DNA of 64,000 nucleotides from Mucilaginibacter gossypiicola (GCF_900110105.1 NZ_FOCL01000003.1:124001-188000), one strand, 5' to 3'. Positions 16,612-24,306 are shown, numbered from the stretch's first letter. Translations and numbers: made by a program. The notes: generated by a model not told the origin, from the letters alone.

Positions 16612-17814
16612 TTGGTCATTACGAATCCCAAATACGAAGAAGCCCTACTCAGGTACAATAAAAAGATAGCCGACGCCAGCGTTGAGGATATGATCCTTAA
16701 TGTTGGTCCGCAGCACCCCTCAACCCATGGTGTTTTACGTCTGGAGTTAATTACCGACGGCGAGATAGTAAAAGAAGTGATCCCCCATATCGGTTACCTG
16801 CACCGCTGCTTTGATAAACATGCCGAATCGTTAACCTACCAGCAAACTATTCCTTTTACTGATAGGCTTGATTACCTGGCTTCCATGAATAACAGCCACG
16901 CCTTTGTAATGGGCGTGGAGCGTATGATGGGTATTGATAAGGATATCCCTAAACGTGTAGAATATATCCGCGTACTGGTTTGTGAATTAAACCGCATAGC
17001 ATCACACCTGATAGCTATTGGAACTTATGGTATTGATATAGGTGCATTTACCCCTTTCCTATGGTGTTTCAGGGACAGGGAGCATATTATGGGCATGTTG
17101 GAATGGGCTTCGGGCTCGCGCATGTTATATAACTATATTTGGGTTGGCGGTTTGTTTTATGACCTTCCGGTTGGTTTTGAGGAACGCTGCCGCGATTTCG
17201 TAGAATACTTTAAACCTAAAATGGTTGAACTTAACCAGTTGCTTACCGATAACCAGGTATTTATTTCGCGCACCGCCAATGTGGGCGTTTTACCACTTGA
17301 CGTGGCTATTAACTATGGCTGTTCAGGGCCGATGCTACGTGCATCGGGCTTAAAATGGGATTTGCGCCGTATTGATAACTATTCGGCCTACCCCGAAATT
17401 GATTTTGAGATACCTATTGGTAAAGGCCTGATGGGTAAAGTTGGCGACTGCTGGGACAGGTATAAGGTACGTGTTGATGAGATTGAGCAATCATTAAGGA
17501 TTGTTGAGCAATGCCTTGACCGTTTGCAAAAAGAACTGAAACGCACGCCAGATTTTGATCCCCGTGCAAAAATGCCGCGCAAAACTATTCCCAAAGCTCA
17601 GGATTACTATGTACGCTGCGAAGGCGCTAAAGGCGAACTTGGCTTCTATTTTATGACCGACGGTAAATCAGAGATCCCAACCCGCGTAAAATCCCGCGGA
17701 CCAAGCTTTAATAATCTTTCGGTATTACCCGAACTATCAAAAGGCGTATTAATTGCCGACCTGATAGCTATAGTAGGCTCTATCGACTTTGTATTGGGTG
17801 AGGTGGATAGGTAA
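16612..17814 (+). CDS. nuoD: NADH-quinone oxidoreductase subunit D
   Basis: Complex I 49 kDa-type subunit that forms the quinone-binding cavity with NuoB. 400 residues; [15 protein letters not shown] (29-43), quinone-site His/Tyr region HRCFDKHAE and the C-terminal [11 protein letters not shown] are intact. The start is uncertain: the frame opens with TTG at 16612, with an in-frame stop at 16597 and no ATG until 16690. The TTG lies inside a TAAAATTG near-promoter box, the same trap seen at other genes here, so an unusual start codon or ATG 16690 is possible. The downstream neighbour is not nuoE. Confidence 0.93.
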   Translation: MVITNPKYEEALLRYNKKIADASVEDMILNVGPQHPSTHGVLRLELITDGEIVKEVIPHIGYLHRCFDKHAESLTYQQTIPFTDRLDYLASMNNSHAFVMGVERMMGIDKDIPKRVEYIRVLVCELNRIASHLIAIGTYGIDIGAFTPFLWCFRDREHIMGMLEWASGSRMLYNYIWVGGLFYDLPVGFEERCRDFVEYFKPKMVELNQLLTDNQVFISRTANVGVLPLDVAINYGCSGPMLRASGLKWDLRRIDNYSAYPEIDFEIPIGKGLMGKVGDCWDRYKVRVDEIEQSLRIVEQCLDRLQKELKRTPDFDPRAKMPRKTIPKAQDYYVRCEGAKGELGFYFMTDGKSEIPTRVKSRGPSFNNLSVLPELSKGVLIADLIAIVGSIDFVLGEVDR

Positions 17815-17819
17815 CAAGT

Positions 17820-17911
17820 TGTCTGAACTCGAATTTATGGAATTAAAGGAATTTATTGAATTTTTCCTACATTCTGTCCATTATCTAATTCCATAAATTC
17901 GAGTTCAGACA
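17820..17911. repeat. 26-bp perfect inverted repeat, family B copy 1
   Basis: TGTCTGAACTCGAATTTATG and six further bases (17820-17845) are exactly complementary to 17886-17911, around a 40-base loop that itself contains GGAATTTATTGAATT words. A second member of the family is at 33579-33671. It begins 6 bases after the nuoD stop. Confidence 0.9.
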
Positions 17912-17920
17912 CACAAAAAA

Positions 17921-17942
17921 AGAGACGCCTCACGGCGTCTCT
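17921..17942 (-). terminator. Terminator of the sigma/protease operon
   Basis: AGAGACGCC-TCAC-GGCGTCTCT. On the minus strand the stem is followed by seven T, so it ends the transcript of the gene at 17984; on the plus strand it may also help end nuoD. Confidence 0.85.
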
Positions 17943-17983
17943 TCTCATTTTAATATATTAATTTTTATTGAGTGGGCTATTGA

Positions 17984-19084
17984 TCACTGGTTATATACTT
18001 TAACCATGAAAACATAGTTTTTAAGCTTTTTAAGCTGCTGCTTGCGGCTTAAACCGGCAAGCATATTTTTATTATTCAGGTTCAGCGTCTTCGATAATGA
18101 ATCTGTTGGAATATTCTGGATAGTTTTCAGCAGATATGCTGATTTCTTTGCAAACGAGGCACCTGCCATTTGTGTTTGCCTTGCGGTAATAATGCCTATA
18201 ACATTACCTTTTTCATCAAGCAAAGGGCCACCACTGTTACCTGGGTTTACAGGTAGCGATACCTGGTATTCCGTAGTATCGTTTGAGTAGCCGGCCGCAG
18301 ATGACAACGAGCCCGCGCTAAATACTACATTATCGCCGGGATATCCCCAGGTATAAACATTCTCACCCAAATCACTTTCAGCTTTTTTCAAGTTATAAGG
18401 TACAGGGCCGAGATTCTTAAAAGTCGAATCGTTGATCTGCAATATAGCCAGGTCATATTGTGGCTCAGTATAAATTACCTTAGCGTGAAACGATTCGCCA
18501 GCTGCGTTCTGCACATAAACCGAATCTGCGTTTTTAATCACGTGATAATCGGTAACCAAATAACCATTTGATGTTAAGGCAAAACCAGTTCCTCTGAAAT
18601 TGGCCGGAGGTGTCTTCACCGTTTTAGGTTTCACTATTGATGGATGACCTCCTGCTCCAATATGTCCAACCTCGGTTTTTAACGAATTGATTTTCTGGCT
18701 TAATTCCTCGTACTTCGATCTATCGTTACTTAATTTGCCCGTAACAATCAATATACTCAACACGGCAAATATCATCACCGAAGCCGCAACCGATATTTTT
18801 GAGTGGTGATTACGCCACATACGTACAATCCAAACCGGGTGGATCATCACTTCTTCTTTCAGTGCATGAACATCAATTTCAGCATGAATAACGTTTAAGC
18901 GATTTTCGAGCTCAAGGCGTTCGCCATATTGTTTAAGCAGGCCTATAAACTTAATATGCTCAGTAACTTTACTTTCAACAGCCGCATCATTTTTGCGGAG
19001 CAGCTCAAATTGAACGCGTTCTTCGGCGGTCATGCTACCGTCGAGGTACCGTTCAATAAACTCCGTAAGTTGGTTATCACTCAT
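17984..19084 (-). CDS. Membrane-tethered anti-sigma-like protein with periplasmic trypsin-like protease domain
   Basis: 366 residues in three parts. Residues 1-80: helical cytoplasmic region starting SDNQLTEFIERYLDGSMTA, which matches the N-terminus of Bacteroidota anti-sigma proteins. Residues 96-116: one membrane helix, then a short coiled coil (121-139). Residues 160-366: trypsin-like/HtrA-type peptidase with GTGFAL (165-170), His181 (TDYHVI), Asp211 (YDLAIL) and Ser294 (PGNSGGPL), so the catalytic triad is complete. No PDZ domain is visible. It follows the sigma gene by 13 bases. The architecture suggests a sensor in which an outer protease domain is wired to sigma-factor control; this is inference. 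Confidence 0.85.
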   Translation of the reverse strand: MSDNQLTEFIERYLDGSMTAEERVQFELLRKNDAAVESKVTEHIKFIGLLKQYGERLELENRLNVIHAEIDVHALKEEVMIHPVWIVRMWRNHHSKISVAASVMIFAVLSILIVTGKLSNDRSKYEELSQKINSLKTEVGHIGAGGHPSIVKPKTVKTPPANFRGTGFALTSNGYLVTDYHVIKNADSVYVQNAAGESFHAKVIYTEPQYDLAILQINDSTFKNLGPVPYNLKKAESDLGENVYTWGYPGDNVVFSAGSLSSAAGYSNDTTEYQVSLPVNPGNSGGPLLDEKGNVIGIITARQTQMAGASFAKKSAYLLKTIQNIPTDSLSKTLNLNNKNMLAGLSRKQQLKKLKNYVFMVKVYNQ

Positions 19085-19097
19085 CTCTTGATCTCCT

Positions 19098-19667
19098 TTA
19101 TTTTTGCTGAAAAAATAATTTCTTCAGCCTTTGCAGGCACTTGTACTTTTGCGTTTTGGCATTATCCGCATTGGTATAACCAAAACGTTCACAGATCTCC
19201 TGCATCGATCTGTTTTTAATATAAAAGTCCTCCATAATGGTTTTACAGGGTTCGCCTAATAATTGGAGTGCACTCTCCATTTTACCAAACTGAATATCCC
19301 GCTCACTATGGTTGTCAATCTCTTCCTCAACGGGCAGGTGTTCTTCAAAATCCCTGATATCACCACCGTACCGGTTCATCTGGCTTAACCTTTTAAGCCA
19401 AAGCCGCCTGCAAACCGAATATATATACGTTTTAAGCTTACTGTTAAGCTCAAAATCCCCGCCTTTAATCTTATTGTAAAGAACTATAATGGCTTCCTGG
19501 TAAATATCCTTGGCATCATCCTCATCACCATTGTTGTTAATGATCAACTGCAATATCATCGGAAAATAGGTTGTATAGAGCCTTTTAAGCACTACCTCCG
19601 AGTTATTCAGTATCCCAAGAACTATTTCACTATCTGTTGGAGCCGAAGCTTTTAAGTCTTTATTCAC
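19098..19667 (-). CDS. Sigma-70 family (ECF-like) RNA polymerase sigma factor
   Basis: 189 residues: region 2 at about 25-95 (LKRLYTTYFPMILQLI ... DEDDAKDIYQEAIIVLYNKI), a linker, and region 4 at about 130-187 (SALQLLGEPCKTIMEDFYI, then MQEICERFGYTNADNAKTQKYKCLQRLKKLF), which is the promoter -35 reading helix-turn-helix. The only full-length start is GTG at 19667. It is co-transcribed with the anti-sigma-like protease. Two copies of the motif GGGTTAC(C/A)-N14-GTATTAA read toward it at 19792-19820 and 19670-19698, so it probably controls itself. The nearer copy ends only 2 bases before the GTG, leaving the translation start slightly uncertain. Confidence 0.88.
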   Translation of the reverse strand: MNKDLKASAPTDSEIVLGILNNSEVVLKRLYTTYFPMILQLIINNNGDEDDAKDIYQEAIIVLYNKIKGGDFELNSKLKTYIYSVCRRLWLKRLSQMNRYGGDIRDFEEHLPVEEEIDNHSERDIQFGKMESALQLLGEPCKTIMEDFYIKNRSMQEICERFGYTNADNAKTQKYKCLQRLKKLFFQQK

Positions 19668-19669
19668 TC

Positions 19670-19698
19670 TTAATACTATTTAGGTCAAATTGTAACCC
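19670..19698 (-). promoter_or_regulatory. Sigma-module motif P1
   Basis: Minus strand: GGGTTACA, 14 bases, GTATTAA. It ends 2 bases before the GTG start of the sigma gene. If it is a -35/-10 pair, its transcript would start inside the coding region, so it may be an operator or a non-productive copy. Confidence 0.6.
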
Positions 19699-19791
19699 AC
19701 TATTATCAAAAAAAATCAAACTAAAATAAATTAATAACATTGGCATTACATTTCATTGCCTGTAACAATTGTATGCCGCATTAGTTTACGT

Positions 19792-19820
19792 TTAATACCG
19801 GCAGCTAAACAAGGTAACCC
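19792..19820 (-). promoter_or_regulatory. Sigma-module motif P2 (likely promoter of the sigma/protease operon)
   Basis: Minus strand: GGGTTACC, 14 bases, GTATTAA. It lies 124 bases upstream of the sigma GTG and points toward it. Spacing and both half-sites are identical to P3 and P4. Confidence 0.7.
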
Positions 19821-19925
19821 AATGTTAAAAACTATGCCGGCAAATCTGCAATAAAAAAACCGCTTGCAGAAACAGGGCACATTAAACTAATAATCCTAAG
19901 AATTTACAATTAGTTAAATTTTCAT

Positions 19926-19954
19926 GGGTTACCTTTTTTAATAAATTGTATTAA
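19926..19954 (+). promoter_or_regulatory. Sigma-module motif P3 (likely promoter of lipoprotein 1)
   Basis: Plus strand: GGGTTACC, 14 bases, GTATTAA, 44 bases before the ATG at 19999. The flanks ATGGGTTACCTTTTTT are shared with P4. Confidence 0.7.
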
Positions 19955-19998
19955 TCATCAAACGATCACAAAAAATTAACATTTTAAAACTTCAAAAA

Positions 19999-20205
19999 AT
20001 GAAAAATTCATTCAAATTAGGTTTCGTAGCTTTAGTTCTTGCAGCTTCTTTTTCAGCTTGTGGCGGCGACGCTAAAAAAACTGAAGGCGATACTACTAAA
20101 ACTGTAGTTGATTCAACTAAAGTTGTTACCGATTCAACTAAAGTTTCTGCAGATACTACTAAAGCTGCTGCTGATACTACTAAAAAAGACACCACCAAGA
20201 AATAA
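19999..20205 (+). CDS. Small lipoprotein with DTTK/DSTK repeats, copy 1
   Basis: 68 residues. Lipoprotein signal MKNSFKLGFVALVLAASFSACGG with lipobox FSAC (Cys21), then a mature part of about 48 residues made of Asp-(Thr/Ser)-Thr-Lys type repeats (GDTTK, VDSTK, TDSTK, ADTTK, ADTTK, KDTTKK). No enzyme motif; probably an unstructured surface or periplasmic lipoprotein. It is a clear paralogue of the next gene, and both have the same upstream bipartite motif, which ties them to the sigma factor encoded divergently. Confidence 0.8.
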   Translation: MKNSFKLGFVALVLAASFSACGGDAKKTEGDTTKTVVDSTKVVTDSTKVSADTTKAAADTTKKDTTKK

Positions 20206-20316
20206 TTATTTCTGATAAAATAGAAAGCAGTTAAATATCATTTTTAATCTTTTTCTATTGATTTTTTAGTTATCCATCAATAAAAAAGGTGACTTGTAAT
20301 TTTTTTTTAAAATTAT

Positions 20317-20345
20317 GGGTTACCTTTTTTTATTTCTGGTATTAA
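20317..20345 (+). promoter_or_regulatory. Sigma-module motif P4 (likely promoter of lipoprotein 2)
   Basis: Plus strand: GGGTTACC, 14 bases, GTATTAA, 38 bases before the ATG at 20384. Confidence 0.7.
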
Positions 20346-20383
20346 GGTGTAAACTATTAAATCACTTATTTAAAAAATTAAAC

Positions 20384-20593
20384 ATGAAAAATTTCAAATT
20401 AGGCTTTTTAGCTTTAGCTATCGCTGTTTCTTTCGCTGCTTGTAAAGGTTCTTCTTCAGCTTCTTCTGCTGATTCAACTAAAGCTGACACTTCTAAAATG
20501 GCTGCTGATACTACTAAAGCTGATTCTGCTAAAGCTGATACTACTAAAGCTGCTGCTGCTGACACTACTAAAAAAGACACTACTAAAAAGTAA
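20384..20593 (+). CDS. Small lipoprotein with DTTK/DSTK repeats, copy 2
   Basis: 69 residues: MKNFKLGFLALAIAVSFAACKG with lipobox FAAC (Cys20), then SSS/ASS and Asp-Thr-Thr-Lys/Asp-Ser-Ala-Lys repeats ending KDTTKK, like copy 1. The ATG at 20384 is chosen; an in-frame ATG at 20315 lies inside the upstream promoter-like motif and would bury the signal peptide. The codons are strongly biased (GCT, ACT, AAA), as in highly expressed small proteins. A good terminator follows. The two copies arose by tandem duplication together with their promoter. Confidence 0.82.
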   Translation: MKNFKLGFLALAIAVSFAACKGSSSASSADSTKADTSKMAADTTKADSAKADTTKAAAADTTKKDTTKK

Positions 20594-20610
20594 TTTAACT
20601 TTTTATGTTA

Positions 20611-20644
20611 AAAAAATGCCCTGGTTTTCCGGGGCATTTTTTTT
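20611..20644 (+). terminator. Terminator after lipoprotein 2
   Basis: AAAAAATGCCC with GGGCATTTTTT, the stem extended by TGG/CC pairs with one G-T wobble, followed by a T run to 20644. Confidence 0.85.
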
Positions 20645-20702
20645 GCCTGATACTTTTCAAACAATTTCTGTTCGTATTGCTTAATGTGATAAGCAATAAA
20701 AT

Positions 20703-21152
20703 ATGAAATATTCTGAATGGAAAACGCTTAGTGCCGATGAGCGTAAAAACATTGGTTGGCACCAACACCCGCACATACGTACAGGTACTCTTTTTGCCCT
20801 CGTTTTTGCAATAACATTTATTATCGTAGTAATGGGTATAAGCAAAAACAGCGTAGTTCATCTTAACCACAAGCCAAACGCCAAAGAAGCTTTTACTATA
20901 TCAAAACAATTGGTTAAAGAAAAATTGAAACAACCGGAGAAAGCAGTTTTCCCTGACGCTGGTTTTAAATATATCATTGATACAACAACCAATAGCTACC
21001 AGGTTCAATCCACAGTAAAGATTGAAAACGATAGCGGCAAAATGGAACAATCAGCCTGGGAAGTTAAAATGTTATATACAGATGGCGACTGGGCTGAGAA
21101 AAACAGCTGGCAGGTTAAAGAGATCAGCATCATACCTCAACAACCAAACTAA
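20703..21152 (+). CDS. Single-pass membrane protein, unknown function
   Basis: 149 residues: cytoplasmic N-terminus (MKYSEWKTLSADERKNIGWHQHPHIRTG), one helix at about 27-46, then a roughly 100-residue outer domain of beta character (YIIDTTTNSYQVQSTVKIEN, MLYTDGDWAEKNSWQVKEI). I do not recognise the family. The outer part resembles small DUF-type domains that follow a single helix. The gene has its own upstream gap after the lipoprotein terminator. Confidence 0.65.
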   Translation: MKYSEWKTLSADERKNIGWHQHPHIRTGTLFALVFAITFIIVVMGISKNSVVHLNHKPNAKEAFTISKQLVKEKLKQPEKAVFPDAGFKYIIDTTTNSYQVQSTVKIENDSGKMEQSAWEVKMLYTDGDWAEKNSWQVKEISIIPQQPN

Positions 21153-21174
21153 ACCCTATTATTAAAAACAAAAA

Positions 21175-21198
21175 AGGAGCAGTTATAAAACTGCCCCT
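21175..21198. terminator. Terminator between convergent genes
   Basis: AGGAGCAGTT / AACTGCCCCT arms with one mismatch; on the minus strand the stem is followed by a long T run, so it chiefly serves the gene at 21223. Confidence 0.7.
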
Positions 21199-21222
21199 CT
21201 GTTAAATTTTTAACAAAATAAT

Positions 21223-21678
21223 TTAATGCACAGCATCACGCAGGGTTTTGATCTCGTCATGAGCATCAAGCAATTCACTTTCCTGCTGACTGATGGTTTC
21301 ACGGAGATACGCCGGCAAATTTTCGTCTTCGAGTGCTGTGCGATATGCCTTTAAAATAGCATCCTCACCAAATTCGCATTCTTCTAATACATTGTGGGTA
21401 TCATGCCCGGTAAAAGCGGCCTTCACATCAAGCCAAGCCCTGTGTATTTTACCGCTGGTAGTAGTGCCGGTTTCAATATCTTTTCCAAAAGCACTAACCT
21501 CGGTACCCAAAGCAAGTTTATAACCCTGGCTCTGACCTATAAGTCTTGTGAAAAGCGATTTTAGCTCTGTGTCGCCATCTTGTAAATCTTTTGAAGCACG
21601 TTGATAGCCTTCAATCCTGTCATTGTTGATCTGTATCAGATCATTTAAAATTTGTACGGTTGCTTGTGTATTTTCCAT
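21223..21678 (-). CDS. PA2169/DUF2383 family four-helix-bundle protein
   Basis: 151 residues, ferritin-like helical bundle typical of the PA2169 (DUF2383) family: LNDLIQINNDRIEGYQRASKD (11-31), then HRAWLDVKAAF and NVLEECEFGEDAILKAYRTALE. The ECEFGED motif with Glu/Asp/His residues recalls ferritin-like metal sites, but a metal role is unproven. Family members are linked to general stress. The small lipoprotein-like gene at 21761-21928 lies 82 bases upstream on the same strand and may share its transcript. Confidence 0.85.
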   Translation of the reverse strand: MENTQATVQILNDLIQINNDRIEGYQRASKDLQDGDTELKSLFTRLIGQSQGYKLALGTEVSAFGKDIETGTTTSGKIHRAWLDVKAAFTGHDTHNVLEECEFGEDAILKAYRTALEDENLPAYLRETISQQESELLDAHDEIKTLRDAVH

Positions 21679-21760
21679 GATTAGATGTTTTTATACAATA
21701 ACAAACCCATTAAAAATTAAATTGTTTAATTAATTGTATAATTAATATCCCAAAATGAAA

Positions 21761-21928
21761 TTAACTTTTGCTGCGAAAAAGTGAGATGATCCAGATGATA
21801 ACAGCAATTACCACAACAACGGCTATGATGCCGGTGATAGCGCCTGCTTTAAATATTCCGGTGATGACAGAACAACTGCTTAATGTTAGCAACACAAATC
21901 CCAAAAGTAAAAAATGTAAGTTTTTCAT
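21761..21928 (-). CDS. Tiny lipoprotein/membrane protein, 55 residues
   Basis: Read from ATG 21928 to TAA 21761: MKNLHFLLLGFVLLTLSSC as signal with lipobox LSSC (Cys19), then SVITGIFKAGAI, a hydrophobic helix (about 31-50) and a basic end (FRSKS). The family is common in Bacteroidota, next to stress-type genes, and is often mislabelled in databases. It probably anchors in the inner membrane. A hydrophobic peptide with a clean start and lipobox makes it likely real despite its size. Confidence 0.7.
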   Translation of the reverse strand: MKNLHFLLLGFVLLTLSSCSVITGIFKAGAITGIIAVVVVIAVIIWIISLFRSKS

Positions 21929-22337
21929 GATAAATATTTAAATAGATAAAGTTTAATGATTGGTTTATTCCAGGTCATTATTATGGCAACAGGAATGCAA
22001 TAATCAAGCCTTTTTTGATATTAAACTAATCGGGTTAAATCTTGACTGCAGATGGGTATTTTAAAATGATTACTGTATACAGATATATACAATTACTGCG
22101 TCATTGTTAAAAATAGACTATGGTTACAAAACTGCACTTTATCCTTAAAAATATTTTTATAAATAACAGTAGCCTGAAAAACAAATGCTAACAGCATGTG
22201 TTAATATAGCAACATTATAAACCATTATAAGATTATCAAAAGTTTATTGAAGGTTATAAGTTACACCTAATCCGACAGTTGGGTGATGTTACTGTTATAA
22301 TTAAAATTTATTTGTTAACACTTTTTTTTCACCGATT
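21929..22337. other. AT-rich gene-free stretch
   Basis: 409 bases without a credible ORF or repeat. It lies between divergent genes and should contain their promoters; I cannot point to a strong -7 box. Confidence 0.5.
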
Positions 22338-22562
22338 ATGATAATACAGGTACAACCAAACATTCAATGTAAAAACTGCATTAAATGCGGCAGAAGGCCC
22401 CATGTTGAACAACATAAAAAATACTGGGTACTTACCTGCCCTAACAAAGCCTGCAAAAATTCGGTAAAATCCCTTATCGTTGATTTTGCTACCTGGAACA
22501 GGCTCAATAAAACGGCAAACGAAATACCAACCACAACCGAAACGTTAAAACGCATCGCTTAA
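22338..22562 (+). CDS. Small Cys-rich, zinc-ribbon-like protein
   Basis: 74 residues with Cys11, Cys14, Cys17, Cys34 and Cys39 in the pattern CxxCxxC...CPNKAC, consistent with a zinc ribbon. WNRLNKTANEI in the C-terminal part could be a short helix. No known family. It lies before the ABC ATPase gene, 90 bases away, on the same strand. It could bind nucleic acid or a protein partner. Confidence 0.6.
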   Translation: MIIQVQPNIQCKNCIKCGRRPHVEQHKKYWVLTCPNKACKNSVKSLIVDFATWNRLNKTANEIPTTTETLKRIA

Positions 22563-22652
22563 CACATCAGGAAGCAGAATAGTAAATCTGCAAAAAATTT
22601 CATGGCTTTAACCCAGATGAGTACATTTACACGCTACTCTACTTGCTAAGCT

Positions 22653-24155
22653 ATGACAAATGCACTTCTATCAATAAATAAAGCAACTGTACGTTTTTTA
22701 AATACAACATTATTTACCGGCTTAAACTTTAATATAAATAAAGGCGAAAGCTGGGCCCTCATCGGCGAAAGCGGATCTGGAAAGAGCGCTCTGCTACAAA
22801 CTATAGCAGGGCGCTTTAATATTACAGGCGGCGAAATAGATTATCATTTCTGGCATGACTACGCCAAATTTTTTAACGCGAATGACATTGCCACTCCGCA
22901 TAAACTGATAGCACTGGTTGAACCCAAGCACCATTTCCGTAATCTTTCAAATACTACAGACTTTTATTACCAACAGCGCTATAATTCATCCGATTCGGAA
23001 GACGCACTTACAGTTACAGACTATCTCAATACTGTGCCCCGATTTTCGCATGACAATTCATCCTGGACATCTGAAAAAGTGGTTTCCTTATTAAGACTTG
23101 AAACACTACTTAGCAAGCAGATCATCAAACTATCAAACGGCGAAACCAAACGCCTGATGCTGGCTGCTGCATTGCTTAAAAACCCACTATTGCTTATGCT
23201 TGACAGCCCGCTAACCGGGCTGGATGTAAAAACCCGTGAAGAATTTAATAGCATTATTGAGCAAATTACAGCTTCGGGTATTAATGTTATCATGGCTACC
23301 TCAATTCATGAAATCCCCGCTGTTATTACTCATGTTGCTGTATTAAGCAAAGGAGTTATTATTCATGAAAGCACAACACAGGATTTTAAGCCCGAATTAT
23401 TTCAAACAGATACTACCGACACCATTGATAGCAGTGAACTAAGCGCATTACTTAATATTGATAAAAACCCTGCTACCTACAACGTCATTGTAAAAATGGA
23501 TGAGGTGCATATTAAATATGGTGATAAAGTAATTCTGGATAATGTAAACTGGCAGATAAATCCCGGAGAGCATTGGGCTTTGCTTGGACCAAACGGGGCA
23601 GGTAAATCAACGTTGTTAAGTTTGATTAACGGCGATAACCCGCAAGCCTACGCTAACAACATTGTTTTATTTGATAAAAAACGCGGTACCGGCGAAAGTA
23701 TCTGGGATATTAAAAAGAAAATTGGTTTCGTATCGCCAGAATTGCACCAGTACTTTCCTACCGATAACAGCTGCTTACAGGTAATTGAGTCCGGCTATTA
23801 CGACACCCTTGGCCTTTTCAGACCCAGCAATAAAGAACGCGCCGAAATAGCTTTAAGATGGATGAAAGCCTTAGAGATTGCAAAGTATGCCCGGGTGCTA
23901 CTCAAAAACATCCCGGCAAGTGCACAACGCCTCTGCCTGCTGGCACGCGCGCTCATCAAAAATCCTGCGTTATTAATTTTCGATGAACCCTGCCAGGGAA
24001 TGGACGATCATCAGCAACTCCATTTTAAAAATTTGGTTGATACCATTTGCAGCCTTGGTAATGTTACCCTTATCTATGTTACCCACTATCAGCATGAAAT
24101 ACCTAACAGTGTTGATAAAGTTTTAAGGTTGGATAAGGGGAAAGTGGTTTCTTAA
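22653..24155 (+). CDS. Tandem ATP-binding ABC protein, ModF-like
   Basis: 500 residues, two ABC ATPase domains and no membrane helix. Domain 1: Walker A GESGSGKS (38-45), signature LSNGE (160-164), Walker B LMLDS with Ser185 in place of the catalytic Glu, and Ser217 at the switch-His place. Domain 2: Walker A GPNGAGKS (312-319), degenerate signature IPASAQ (420-425), intact Asp444-Glu445, switch His478. The lost residues all map to one composite ATP site, leaving the other canonical. The ModF name reflects overall layout; no molybdate transporter genes are next to it, so the process served is unknown. Confidence 0.82.
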   Translation: MTNALLSINKATVRFLNTTLFTGLNFNINKGESWALIGESGSGKSALLQTIAGRFNITGGEIDYHFWHDYAKFFNANDIATPHKLIALVEPKHHFRNLSNTTDFYYQQRYNSSDSEDALTVTDYLNTVPRFSHDNSSWTSEKVVSLLRLETLLSKQIIKLSNGETKRLMLAAALLKNPLLLMLDSPLTGLDVKTREEFNSIIEQITASGINVIMATSIHEIPAVITHVAVLSKGVIIHESTTQDFKPELFQTDTTDTIDSSELSALLNIDKNPATYNVIVKMDEVHIKYGDKVILDNVNWQINPGEHWALLGPNGAGKSTLLSLINGDNPQAYANNIVLFDKKRGTGESIWDIKKKIGFVSPELHQYFPTDNSCLQVIESGYYDTLGLFRPSNKERAEIALRWMKALEIAKYARVLLKNIPASAQRLCLLARALIKNPALLIFDEPCQGMDDHQQLHFKNLVDTICSLGNVTLIYVTHYQHEIPNSVDKVLRLDKGKVVS

Positions 24156-24157
24156 TC

Positions 24158-24246
24158 AGAAGCCTAATGCTAAAAGCAAAAAGCTTAAAGCTGACAGCCA
24201 ATGGAATAATAAGCTTTTGGCTTTAGGCCTTGAGTTTTCGGCTTCT
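24158..24246. repeat. Imperfect long hairpin with AGCTT/GCTTT words
   Basis: AGAAGCC at 24158 pairs with GGCTTCT ending at 24246; inner AAAAGC/GCTTTT and AAGCTTA/TAAGCTT words also pair. It starts 2 bases after the ABC gene stop and may act as a terminator-like structure. Confidence 0.5.
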
Positions 24247-24306
24247 TCCTTTCTATCTTTTTTGTCAATTATTTAACAGCCGCTGAAATCAAATTATCAA
24301 CTTGCG

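Noticed and set aside
19670..19698. Motif P1 as the main promoter of the sigma gene
   Set aside because: It ends 2 bases before the GTG start, too close to give a translatable full-length message; P2 at 19792-19820 is the better promoter candidate.
20315..20383. Extended N-terminus for lipoprotein 2
   Set aside because: It starts inside the GGGTTACC promoter-like motif and hides the lipoprotein signal.
24158..24246. Small RNA gene after the ABC protein
   Set aside because: The hairpin is imperfect, with no promoter before it and no clear T tract after it; a repeat or terminator is simpler.
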